From Burkholderiales bacterium (GTDB lineage Bacteria; Pseudomonadota; Gammaproteobacteria; Burkholderiales; Burkholderiaceae_C): a DNA stretch of 60,697 bases. The notes under the pieces are model-generated. The model was not told the origin of the DNA. It searched no databases and saw only the letters and a program-made list of their open reading frames with translations. How positions within the stretch are numbered: position 1 is the first letter of the stretch; each line of letters opens with the position of its first letter. This document shows positions 17,802 through 25,695 of this stretch, piece after piece. A program made the position numbers and the translations under genes. The stretch spans positions 1-60,697 of the forward strand of contig JAJUGJ010000019.1 in NCBI GenBank assembly GCA_029268225.1, written 5' to 3'.

Positions 17802-19037
17802 TCAGGGCGTGTGCGGGGCTGCGCTGGGCGGCGGGCCTTTGCGGTCCAGGGGCCGCAGGCTGATCGCCACGCCTAGCGCCAACAGCATCAACGCCCCACC
17901 CAGGGCGGCCACGCCGGGCCAATGGCCGTATTCCCAGAACCAGCCGCCCACCGAGCCCATGGTGCTGGAGCCGATGTAATAGGTGAGCAGGTACAGCGAC
18001 GAGGCGTGTCCCTTGGCACCTTGCGCCAGCCGCCCGACCCAGGCGCTGGCCACGGCATGCGCAATGAAGAAGCCGGCCGTTAACACCACCACGCCCAGCA
18101 GCAGCACAGCCAGATTCGCGTGCAGGCTCAAGGCCAGGCCTAGAAGCATGCAGACGATGCCGACGATGAGCACCGGTGCGCGGCCGTGGCGGTCGGCCAG
18201 TCCGCCAGCGATGGACGAGGACACGATGCCAAAGATGTTGGCCATGAAGATGATGCCGATCTGCGTCTGGCTGAGCAGATAGGGCGCCTCCATGAGGTGA
18301 AAGCCCACGTAGTTGTAGATGGTGACGAAGCAGCCCATCACCGTGAAGCTCATGAGGAAGAGGCGGGGCAGACCAGGTTGGCGCAGGTGGGCGCCCCACA
18401 GTCCGAGGTGATGGCGCAGGCCCTGAGGCGGGCGCGGTGTGAAGTTGCGCGAACTGGGCAGCAGGGCGATGAAGCCCACGGCAGTCAGCAGGTTGACGAT
18501 GCCGAGCACCAGCATGGCCGCGTGCCAGTCAAAGTATTCGCTGAGGCCGGCGGCCGCCACCCGCCCAAACAGCCCCCCAACGCCGGTGCCGGCCACATAC
18601 AGCCCCATGGCCATGCCCAGGCCACGGTGGTCGATTTCTTCGGCCAGGTAAGCCATGGCCACCGCGGGGACGCCGCCCAGCACCAGGCCGGTCAGGGCGC
18701 GTGAGGCCAGCAGCGTGTGCCAGTCGGGCACGAGGCCCGCCACGATGTTGAGCACCGAGGCCAGCACCATGGAGGTGCCCATCAGCAAGCGGCGTTTGAC
18801 GCTCGACGAGATGATGGCCGCGACCAGGATCGCAAAGGCCAGCAGGCTGGTGGACAAGGACATGGCCAGCGAGCTTTCGGCCGGGCTGACCTGGAAGGTC
18901 TTGGCGAAGGCGGGCAGCAGGGGCTGGACGCAGTACAGCAGCGAGAAGGTGGCGAAGCCGGCGAGGAACAGCGCGAGGTTGGCGCGCAGATAGGCCGGGG
19001 TGCCGCGTTGGATGGCAGAAGGCATGACGGACGACAT
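17802..19037 (-). CDS. MFS transporter, YnfM/AraJ-like
   Basis: A 411-residue inner-membrane transporter with about 12 helices. The MFS loop motif between helices 2 and 3 is reduced (SSSVKRRLLMG), and the second copy SSIAGGLADRHGRAPV is good. Closest by pattern to the YnfM branch of drug/metabolite efflux proteins. Substrate unknown. First gene of a two-gene unit with trhO. Confidence 0.87.
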   Translation of the reverse strand: MSSVMPSAIQRGTPAYLRANLALFLAGFATFSLLYCVQPLLPAFAKTFQVSPAESSLAMSLSTSLLAFAILVAAIISSSVKRRLLMGTSMVLASVLNIVAGLVPDWHTLLASRALTGLVLGGVPAVAMAYLAEEIDHRGLGMAMGLYVAGTGVGGLFGRVAAAGLSEYFDWHAAMLVLGIVNLLTAVGFIALLPSSRNFTPRPPQGLRHHLGLWGAHLRQPGLPRLFLMSFTVMGCFVTIYNYVGFHLMEAPYLLSQTQIGIIFMANIFGIVSSSIAGGLADRHGRAPVLIVGIVCMLLGLALSLHANLAVLLLGVVVLTAGFFIAHAVASAWVGRLAQGAKGHASSLYLLTYYIGSSTMGSVGGWFWEYGHWPGVAALGGALMLLALGVAISLRPLDRKGPPPSAAPHTP

Positions 19038-19131
19038 TGTGCCGGGCTCGCGGCCAGCGTGGGCATGTCGTCAATGACACCGTACAACGCGTCAGGGTGT
19101 AGGGCCTCGTGCTGCTGCGCTCACGCGGACC

Positions 19132-20283
19132 TTACGTGGCGGCCATGCGCAGGTGGTTCGTGCCGGCTTCTTGGGCGGCTTGCAAGGCGCCGCGTGCACG
19201 GGCGATCAACTCATCGGGCTCATCGCGCAGGTTGGGCAGGCCACACCACAAGCCCACGCTGATGCTCACGGGCAAGACATCGGAGCCATCCGCCGGTGCA
19301 GGGGCGTCCAGCATGGACTCGCGCAAGGCATGCAAGACCTGACGCGCACCGGGTGTCGGGGTGTTGGGCAGGAGGAGCAGGAAGGTGTGCGCGCCGTGGT
19401 GTCCCAGGCTGTCGGAGCGACGGATGCGTTGCGCGAGGTGGGCGGCGGTGTGCTGCATGGCCTGTTCGGCGGCTTCCTGTCCGTGCTGGGATTGCAAGGC
19501 GGCCAGCTGGTCGATCTCGATGAGGGCGATGCCCAGCGGGGAGCCGGATCGGCGGGCGTGATCCACCTCGGCGGCGCAGCGTTCGACCATGGCCGTGTGG
19601 TTGGCGATGCCGGTGTTCGGATCGCGCAATGCCTGGCTTTGCAGTGCCAGGTCGCGGTCTTCACGCGACATCAGCAGCAAGGCCAGCGGGGGAAGGAAGG
19701 CCAGCACCCAATCGGCGAACAGGCGCAAACGTTCGTCCCAGGTGAGGCTCAGGGGCTCGGTCGTGGGGACGATGCCTTGCAGGACCAGCCAGCCGTGCAG
19801 CAGATGGGCCAGCATCCCCAGGGAGGTGCCCAGCATCAGCACCCGGTGCAGCCGACTGTCCGGCGTGGCCAGGCGCTGGGCCCAGATCAGCAGGACCAGG
19901 CATTGCACGATGAGCACCCCATCGAGCGACAGGGCGCGGGCCGTGGGCAGATCGGCCAGGAACACCATGAGCACGCCCATCAAGGCGGGCATCACGGTCA
20001 GGTTCTGCCAGGGTGCGACACGGGCATGCAGGCGAAGCAGACCCCAGGTGCAGAGCGACAAGGCCGTGGCCTGGGCCACCGGGGCGGCCACGTCCACAGA
20101 CCAGTCTGGCCCGGTGCTCACCAGCGCCGCGCACCCGAACGCGATGGCACTGGACAGCAGGCCCAAGGCGGCACCGGGCAGGGCGTCGCGCCGGGGCCGC
20201 AAACAGGCCAGCAAGGTGCCCAGAGCCCAAATCAGCGCGATCAGGGCTGCTGCGGCGGCCAGGCTGGGGGTGTGCAAAGGCAT
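19132..20283 (-). CDS. Membrane protein with degenerate GGDEF domain (probable c-di-GMP binder)
   Basis: A 383-residue protein: about six membrane helices in the first 190 residues, then a GGDEF-type domain (about 215-383). The signature loop reads GAHTF (297-301) instead of GGDEF/GGEEF, and the metal-binding segment IEIDQLAALQSQHG lacks the usual second acidic/asparagine residues, so the domain cannot be an active cyclase. The inhibitory-site motif RxxD is kept as RRSD, spaced five residues before the signature. Such proteins (PelD is the known example) act as c-di-GMP receptors. Partners are not visible next to it. Confidence 0.82.
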   Translation of the reverse strand: MPLHTPSLAAAAALIALIWALGTLLACLRPRRDALPGAALGLLSSAIAFGCAALVSTGPDWSVDVAAPVAQATALSLCTWGLLRLHARVAPWQNLTVMPALMGVLMVFLADLPTARALSLDGVLIVQCLVLLIWAQRLATPDSRLHRVLMLGTSLGMLAHLLHGWLVLQGIVPTTEPLSLTWDERLRLFADWVLAFLPPLALLLMSREDRDLALQSQALRDPNTGIANHTAMVERCAAEVDHARRSGSPLGIALIEIDQLAALQSQHGQEAAEQAMQHTAAHLAQRIRRSDSLGHHGAHTFLLLLPNTPTPGARQVLHALRESMLDAPAPADGSDVLPVSISVGLWCGLPNLRDEPDELIARARGALQAAQEAGTNHLRMAAT

Positions 20284-20334
20284 GTCACCCAGTGTAGCGA
20301 ACTGACCTGGGCTTGTGGGGGCAGCGGCCCGCGG

Positions 20335-21606
20335 TCAGCGCAGGAGGTCGAGCAGCGTGCGCGCCACCACCTTGGTGGCCTTGCGCAGGTCGTCCAGCAC
20401 CAGGTGTTCGTCGGCCCGTTTGGCGTTGGACTCGAACACGGTGCGGGGGCCGGCGCCGTAGATCACGGCGGGGATGCCCTGGGCGCAGTACAGGCGCACG
20501 TCGGTGTAGAGCGGGGTGCCGCAGGTGGGGATGGGCTGACCGAACACCGCTTCGCCATGCTGCTGGATGGCCTGCACCAGCGGCGCGTTGCCCGGCAGCG
20601 GTTGCAGCGAGCGGGCCAGCAGCAGCCGTTTGATGTCGATGCGGATGCCAGGCACCGTGGCGGCGGCTTCGGTGATGACGCGGCGAATGTCGGCTTCGAC
20701 CTCGGTGGGGTTCTCTTCCGGAATCATGCGGCGGTCGAGTTTGAAGACGACCTTGCCAGGCACCACGTTGGTGTTGGTGCCGCCTTCGATGCGGCCCACG
20801 TTCAGGTAGGGGTGGGTGATGCCCGGCACCTGCGAGGTGATGCCCAGGTAGCGCGTGTTCTGGGCGTACAGCGCGTTGAGGATGGCCACGGCGCCTTGCA
20901 AGGCATCGACCCCGGTGTGCGGGATGGCGGCGTGCGCCATCTGGCCGTGCACGGTGACCTCCATCTGCAGGCAGCCGTTGTGGGCGGTGACCACTTCGTA
21001 GCTGAAGCCGGCCGCGATCAGCAGATCGGGTTTCGTCAGGCCTTGGCTGAGCAGCCAGCCGGGGCCCAGTTCGCCGCCGAATTCTTCGTCGTAGGTGAAG
21101 TGCAACTCGACCGCGCCGGTCAGCGCGGGGGCGTCCGGGCCTTGTTGCAGGGCTTCGAGCGCACGCAGGGCAAAGCTGTAGGTGGCGAAGTCGCTCTTGC
21201 TGACGGCCGCAGCCCGCCCGTAGAGCTTGCCATCGACCACTTCGCCACCATAGGGTGCGTGGGTCCAGCCTTCACCGGGCGGCACCACATCGCCATGGGC
21301 ATTCAGCGCCACGGTGCGCCCGCCTTCGCCCAGGCGCCGTCGCACGATCAGGTTGGTGAGGCTTTGCAGGCCGTAGGCGTGCACCTGCTCGGTGGGCACG
21401 GCGTGCTTTTCGGCCTGCCAGCCAAAGGTGGACAGCAGCTCAGCGGTGCGCTCGGCGTGCGGCGCGTTGTTGCCGGGCGGGGTGTCGGTGGGCACCTGCA
21501 CCAGCGCTTGCAGAAAGCACACCTCTTCGTCGAAGTGGGCGTCGATCCACTGATCGAGCGCGGCATAGGCGGCATCAAGGGTGCCGGGGGCAGGTTGCAT
21601 GGCCAT
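20335..21606 (-). CDS. M20-family (ArgE/DapE-like) metallohydrolase
   Basis: A 423-residue zinc-dependent deacylase/peptidase. Metal ligands: histidine and aspartate in LNAHGDVVPPGEGW, the catalytic and ligand glutamates in YDEEFGG, a further aspartate/histidine in the dimerisation and C-terminal parts (TVHGQMAHAAIPHTG). It is the last gene of the operon gntR-puuE-uraD/allC-M20, two bases downstream of the uraD/allC stop, so it most likely acts in ureide breakdown. It is not of the AllC/carbamoylase branch. A role after allantoate (for example on ureidoglycolate or a carbamoyl compound) is only a guess. Confidence 0.82.
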   Translation of the reverse strand: MAMQPAPGTLDAAYAALDQWIDAHFDEEVCFLQALVQVPTDTPPGNNAPHAERTAELLSTFGWQAEKHAVPTEQVHAYGLQSLTNLIVRRRLGEGGRTVALNAHGDVVPPGEGWTHAPYGGEVVDGKLYGRAAAVSKSDFATYSFALRALEALQQGPDAPALTGAVELHFTYDEEFGGELGPGWLLSQGLTKPDLLIAAGFSYEVVTAHNGCLQMEVTVHGQMAHAAIPHTGVDALQGAVAILNALYAQNTRYLGITSQVPGITHPYLNVGRIEGGTNTNVVPGKVVFKLDRRMIPEENPTEVEADIRRVITEAAATVPGIRIDIKRLLLARSLQPLPGNAPLVQAIQQHGEAVFGQPIPTCGTPLYTDVRLYCAQGIPAVIYGAGPRTVFESNAKRADEHLVLDDLRKATKVVARTLLDLLR

Positions 21607-21608
21607 GG

Positions 21609-23414
21609 TCAGATCGCGTCGAGCAGGTGCATGAAGGCGTCCACACAGAGTTGGGCGTCGTCGTTGGTGATGGTTTCCAGCGGGTTGTGGCTGATACCGT
21701 CATGGCAGCCACGCACAAAGAGCATGGCTTGCGGCAGCACCTGGTGCAGCTTCATGGCATCGTGGCCAGCGCCGCTGGGCAGGTGGAACACGGGCAGGCC
21801 CAGGCTGGTCACGGCGGCTTCCCAGCGGGCTCGCCATGCTGGGTCCGAGGGGGCGGCCGAAGCCTGCAGGTTCTGGATGAGTTCGATCTCCACCCCGCGG
21901 CGGCGCGCGACGGTGTAGACAAAGGCGTCCACGTCTTCCACCAGTTCGTCACGCTGACGGTTGGTGGGCGCGCGCAGGTCGAGGGTGAACTGGCAGCGAC
22001 CTGGGACCACGTTGACCGAGCCTTGGGTCACCTGCATCACCCCCACGGTACCCACGGAGGGGCCGTGCGGCGAGTCTTGGTCCTGCAGGGCGCGGCGCTC
22101 GGTGTACAGCGCGATCTCGGCCACCGCGAGGGCGGCGTCCTGGCGCATCGCCATGGGCGTGGTCCCCGCATGGCAGGCCACGCCGGTGACTTCGCCGCTG
22201 AAGCGGGCGCTGCCGTTGATGCCGGTGACGATGCCCAGCGGCAGGTCACGTGCGTTGAGCACGGGGCCTTGTTCGATGTGGACTTCAACGTAGCCCAGGT
22301 AGCGGGCCGGGTCGCGCTTGAGGGCCGCGATGTCGTCCATCTTGGCGCTCAGGCCGGCGTCTTTCATGGCTTGGCGCAGGCTGATGCCCTTGGCATCGAC
22401 CAGGTCCAGCCAGCCGGGTTGGAAGTCGCCCACCAGGGCACTGGAGCCCAGGAAGGTGGCAGGGAAGCGCTGGCCTTCTTCTTCGGCAAAGGCGACCACT
22501 TCGATGCCGTAGCGCAGGCGGCGGCCTGCACGGGACAGGCTTTGCACGCACATCATGGGCACGAGGATGCCCAGGCGACCGTCGTAACGGCCGCCGTTGC
22601 GCACGGTGTCGTAGTGTGAGCCCGTGAGCAGCCGGGCGGCCGTGGGTTCGCTGCCGTGGTACACGCCCACGACATTGCCGACCGCATCGAGCTTGACCTC
22701 GTCAAAGCCACAGGCGCGCATCCAGATCTGCAACTGTGTGGCGGCCGATTGGTGGGCAGGCGTGAGGTAGGTGAGGGTCAGGGGCGGGCGCTCATCCACA
22801 CCATTGCTGCCTTGGCCTTCGGTGTGTGCGGCCAGGGCGTCGGCCCAGTCGAGGATCTGGTTGCCCTCGGCCGGCAGCACGCCGAACTTGTCGTTCAGGC
22901 GGATTTCGGCGATGCGGTGAATTTGGCGCAGGCATTCGGCGCGCTCGGCATCGGGCTGGGCCTGCAGGCGGCGCGCGAAGGTGGCGATGACCTGGGTGCG
23001 GCTCAAGCCGGTGCCACGGGGGCCGCGCACGGCCAGGATGAAGGGCCAGCCGAACCGGGCGTTGTACTCGGCGTTGAGCTGTTGCAGGCGGGCGAATTCG
23101 TCCGGGGTGCAGTGCGTGAGCCCGGCCTGGCTTTGCTCGTTGGTGGACTCGGCGGTGAGCTGACCCGCCACCGCCGCTTTGCCGGCCAGCTCCGGGTGGG
23201 CACGGATCAGGTCGAGCTGTTGGTCGACGCTGGCTTCGCGCACGGTCTGCGCCAGGGCGTGTTTCAGGTGCGCCAGGCTCTGAAAGGGCCGCTGCGCCCA
23301 GGCGGCTTCGGCAATCCAGGGCGAATGCTCGTAGATGCCGTCAAGCAAGGCGGTGAAGGTGGGCTGGTCGGCGGCGTTGAGCTGGGCCAGCGTGAGGTTG
23401 GGGATGACCAGCAT
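21609..23414 (-). CDS. Fused OHCU decarboxylase (UraD) and allantoate amidohydrolase (AllC)
   Basis: A 601-residue two-domain enzyme. Residues 1-170 are UraD, which decarboxylates OHCU to (S)-allantoin: the catalytic histidine is in IRAHPELAGK and the FGWPFILAVRG and RLNDKFG blocks are typical. From about residue 190 follows an M20-type allantoate amidohydrolase with metal ligands in GSHYDTVRNGGRYDG, AEEEGQRFP, VEVHIEQGP and SGAGHDAMKL. The enzymes are not consecutive in the pathway: allantoinase works between them, encoded just upstream. The ATG at 23414 is chosen because it begins the UraD domain and sits 5 bases after the puuE stop. Confidence 0.92.
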   Translation of the reverse strand: MLVIPNLTLAQLNAADQPTFTALLDGIYEHSPWIAEAAWAQRPFQSLAHLKHALAQTVREASVDQQLDLIRAHPELAGKAAVAGQLTAESTNEQSQAGLTHCTPDEFARLQQLNAEYNARFGWPFILAVRGPRGTGLSRTQVIATFARRLQAQPDAERAECLRQIHRIAEIRLNDKFGVLPAEGNQILDWADALAAHTEGQGSNGVDERPPLTLTYLTPAHQSAATQLQIWMRACGFDEVKLDAVGNVVGVYHGSEPTAARLLTGSHYDTVRNGGRYDGRLGILVPMMCVQSLSRAGRRLRYGIEVVAFAEEEGQRFPATFLGSSALVGDFQPGWLDLVDAKGISLRQAMKDAGLSAKMDDIAALKRDPARYLGYVEVHIEQGPVLNARDLPLGIVTGINGSARFSGEVTGVACHAGTTPMAMRQDAALAVAEIALYTERRALQDQDSPHGPSVGTVGVMQVTQGSVNVVPGRCQFTLDLRAPTNRQRDELVEDVDAFVYTVARRRGVEIELIQNLQASAAPSDPAWRARWEAAVTSLGLPVFHLPSGAGHDAMKLHQVLPQAMLFVRGCHDGISHNPLETITNDDAQLCVDAFMHLLDAI

Positions 23415-23419
23415 GGGTG

Positions 23420-24370
23420 TCAGGCTTGGTAGGGGTGAACGGCTTGCCAGTGCCGGGCGATGTCGATGCGGCGACACACCCAGACGTGTTCGTGGCGGGC
23501 CACGTGGTCCAGGAAGCGTTGGAAGGCGCGGAAGCGCCCGGGCCGGCCGAGCAGGCGGCAGTGCATGCCCACGCTCATCATCTTGGGGGCGTTGTCACCC
23601 TCGGGGTCACCTTCGGCATAGAGCAGGTCGAAGGTGTCTTTCAGGTAGGTGAAGAAGTCTTCGCCCTGGGCATAGCCCTGAGGCAGCGCAAAGCGCATGT
23701 CGTTGACGTCCAGCGTGTAGGGCACGATGAGGTGGGGCACGGTCTGGCCGTCGGTGCGTTGCACGGTGGTCCAGAACGGCAGGTCGTCGCCGTAGTAGTC
23801 GCTGTCGTACACGAAGCCGCCATCGTCGGCCACCAGGCGGCGCGTGTTGGGGCTGTCGCGGCCGGTGTACCAACCCAGGGGGCGCTGGCCGGTCAACTCT
23901 TCGATGATCTGCATGCCGATGCGCATGTGCTCGCGCTCGGTGGCCTCGTCGATCTGCTGGTAATGGATCCAGCGCCAACCATGGCAGGCGATTTCGTGGC
24001 CCAGCTCGATGAAGGCGCGGGTCAGTTCGGGGTGGCGTTGCAGGGCCATGCTCACGCCGAACACCGTCAGGGGCCAGCCGCGCTTTTCAAACTCGCGCAG
24101 GATGCGCCACACGCCCACGCGCGAGCCGTATTCGTAGATCGACTCCATGCTGAGGTGTCGGTCGGCGAAGGCGGGCGGGTTGGCCATTTCGCTGAGGAAC
24201 TGTTCGCTGCCGGCATCGCCATGCAGCACGCAGTTCTCGCCGCCTTCTTCGTAGTTGAGCACGAACTGCACGGCAATGCGGGCGCCGTTCGGCCACTGCG
24301 CGTGGGGCGGCGTGCGGCCGTAGCCGATCAGGTCGCGGGGGTAGGGGGCGTCGGTCATGGCCGGGTTCAT
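23420..24370 (-). CDS. puuE: Allantoinase PuuE (polysaccharide-deacetylase fold)
   Basis: A 316-residue enzyme of the cofactor-light allantoinase family first described in Pseudomonas, unrelated to the metal-dependent AllB. It opens the hydantoin ring of (S)-allantoin to allantoate. Typical stretches are RDLIGYGRTPPHAQWPNGARIAVQ, YEEGGENCVLHGD, the deacetylase-like IELGHEIACHGWRWIHY, and SPNTRRLVADDGGFVYDSDYYGDDLP. The gene starts 4 bases after the gntR stop and is followed 5 bases later by uraD/allC. A second ATG 12 bases downstream is an equally possible start. Confidence 0.93.
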   Translation of the reverse strand: MNPAMTDAPYPRDLIGYGRTPPHAQWPNGARIAVQFVLNYEEGGENCVLHGDAGSEQFLSEMANPPAFADRHLSMESIYEYGSRVGVWRILREFEKRGWPLTVFGVSMALQRHPELTRAFIELGHEIACHGWRWIHYQQIDEATEREHMRIGMQIIEELTGQRPLGWYTGRDSPNTRRLVADDGGFVYDSDYYGDDLPFWTTVQRTDGQTVPHLIVPYTLDVNDMRFALPQGYAQGEDFFTYLKDTFDLLYAEGDPEGDNAPKMMSVGMHCRLLGRPGRFRAFQRFLDHVARHEHVWVCRRIDIARHWQAVHPYQA

Positions 24371-24374
24371 GGCG

Positions 24375-25175
24375 TCAGGTCGGTGTGGGTTGGGCCCGCA
24401 CAGGGGAAGCTGCTGTGCGGGGATGCTCGGTCAACTGGCGCTCCACGGTGGCCAGGTGCTCGTGCAGCAGCTGCACGGCGCGGTCGGCATCGCGGGCTTC
24501 GATGGCCTGGAGGATGTCCACGTGTTCGGCGTTCGAGGCTTCGGCATCGTCGGCCGACTGGTACATCAGCGAGATCAGCGAGCAGCGCGACACCAGCTCC
24601 TGCATCAGGTCGGTCAGCACCTGGTTGCCCAGCACGTGTGCGAGCTTGACGTGGAAGTCGAACAGCAGCTTGGTGCGCGTGGGCACGTCGATGCGTTCCA
24701 CGGCTTCGCGCTCGGCCTGGATGTGGGTGTGCAGTTCAAGCAGGTCGGCCTCGGTGATGCGGGCGATCAGCTCGCGCAGCATCTGCGACTCGACCATGCG
24801 GCGCACGGCGAACACCTCGCGCGCCTCCTGGATGGAGGGGGCCGCGACGAAGGCCCCGCGCGCGGGCTCCAGCTTGACCAGCTTCAACTCGGACAGGCGG
24901 TACAGCGCCTGCCTCACGATGGTGCGCGACACCCCGAAACGGTCGCCCAGTTTTTGTTCGACCAGCTTGGTGCCTGGCTGCAAGCGATGCTCGACGATGG
25001 CGCGCGTCACCGACAGCACGATCTGCTCGGTGCTGGAGGTGTCGGTGTCCAGGGGCTCGGCCGTGTCCGCGACCACATCGGTCGGGATGGCGTCCACATC
25101 GACCTTGCGCTGCTTGGGCGCCCGGCGGGTTGGCACGACAGGTGCATCAGGTGGCTTGCGTGCGTCACTCATCAT
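24375..25175 (-). CDS. GntR-family regulator (FCD type) of the purine/ureide genes
   Basis: A 266-residue transcription regulator: winged helix at about 50-112 (LVEQKLGDRFGVSRTIVRQALYRLSELKLVKLEPARG) and an all-helical FCD ligand domain at about 118-245. It is the first gene of the operon with puuE, uraD/allC and the M20 gene, and is divergent from hiuH. The start is the ATG pair at 25175/25172; the palindrome TGTATACA lies only 9 bases upstream, which points to autoregulation. The same palindrome precedes a purine BMP gene and an NMT1-type ABC operon. The effector is probably a purine or ureide, unproven. Confidence 0.88.
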   Translation of the reverse strand: MMSDARKPPDAPVVPTRRAPKQRKVDVDAIPTDVVADTAEPLDTDTSSTEQIVLSVTRAIVEHRLQPGTKLVEQKLGDRFGVSRTIVRQALYRLSELKLVKLEPARGAFVAAPSIQEAREVFAVRRMVESQMLRELIARITEADLLELHTHIQAEREAVERIDVPTRTKLLFDFHVKLAHVLGNQVLTDLMQELVSRCSLISLMYQSADDAEASNAEHVDILQAIEARDADRAVQLLHEHLATVERQLTEHPRTAASPVRAQPTPT

Positions 25176-25183
25176 GGTTAAAG

Positions 25184-25197
25184 TGTATACAGTTTTG
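25184..25197 (+). promoter_or_regulatory. Putative GntR operator in the gntR/hiuH divergent promoter
   Basis: TGTATACAGTTTTG, 14 bases identical to the minus-strand copy at 12072-12092. The 8-base core is a perfect palindrome, so it can serve both directions, but the asymmetric TTTG tail points toward hiuH, as it points toward the controlled gene at the other two sites. Confidence 0.62.
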
Positions 25198-25267
25198 CAA
25201 ATGCTGTGCAAGATGTCGATGCCGCACTGGCCATTCCTGTCGCACAGGGTTTCATCCTTGCCCCATC

Positions 25268-25684
25268 ATGACCTCGTCCACCACGCTTGAACCCTCCACA
25301 GCGCCCACCAGCGGGCGCCTGACCACCCATGTGCTCGACACCGTGCACGGTGCCCCCGCTGCAGGCATGGCCATCGCCTTGTATGTGCGCGACGACGCAC
25401 CGGACGGCGTAGGCAGCCCCACCTGGCGTTTGCTGCGCGAGGTGGTGACCAATGCCGATGGCCGGGTCGACGGCCCCATGCTGGCCGGCGCGGACTTGCG
25501 TCCGGGCGTGTACCGCCTGGTGTTCGAGGTGGAACGCTATTTCCGTGCCAAGGGCGTGGCCTTGCCCACGCCGGCTTTTCTGAGTCAGGTACCGTTGGAG
25601 TTTGGCTTGGCCGATGCCCAGGCCCACTACCACGTGCCCCTGCTGGTCAGCCCCTGGGCTTATTCCACTTACCGCGGCAGCTGA
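25268..25684 (+). CDS. hiuH: 5-hydroxyisourate hydrolase (transthyretin-like)
   Basis: A 138-residue enzyme that hydrolyses 5-hydroxyisourate to OHCU, the second step of urate breakdown. The family marks are LTTHVLDTVHGAPAAGMAI near the N-terminus, the VERYF segment, YHVPLLVSPWAYSTY and the terminal tetrapeptide YRGS. The ATG at 25268 is chosen from family length; the longer open frame overlaps the operator and gntR start. No good ribosome site is visible. It is followed after 11 bases by the urate oxidase gene puuD. Confidence 0.93.
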   Translation: MTSSTTLEPSTAPTSGRLTTHVLDTVHGAPAAGMAIALYVRDDAPDGVGSPTWRLLREVVTNADGRVDGPMLAGADLRPGVYRLVFEVERYFRAKGVALPTPAFLSQVPLEFGLADAQAHYHVPLLVSPWAYSTYRGS

Positions 25685-25695
25685 AAGAGACCGAC

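Noticed and set aside
19153..21918. 921-residue open frame on the plus strand
   Set aside because: It is antisense to the degenerate GGDEF gene and the M20 gene, matches no family, and is explained by high G/C at third codon positions opposite real genes.
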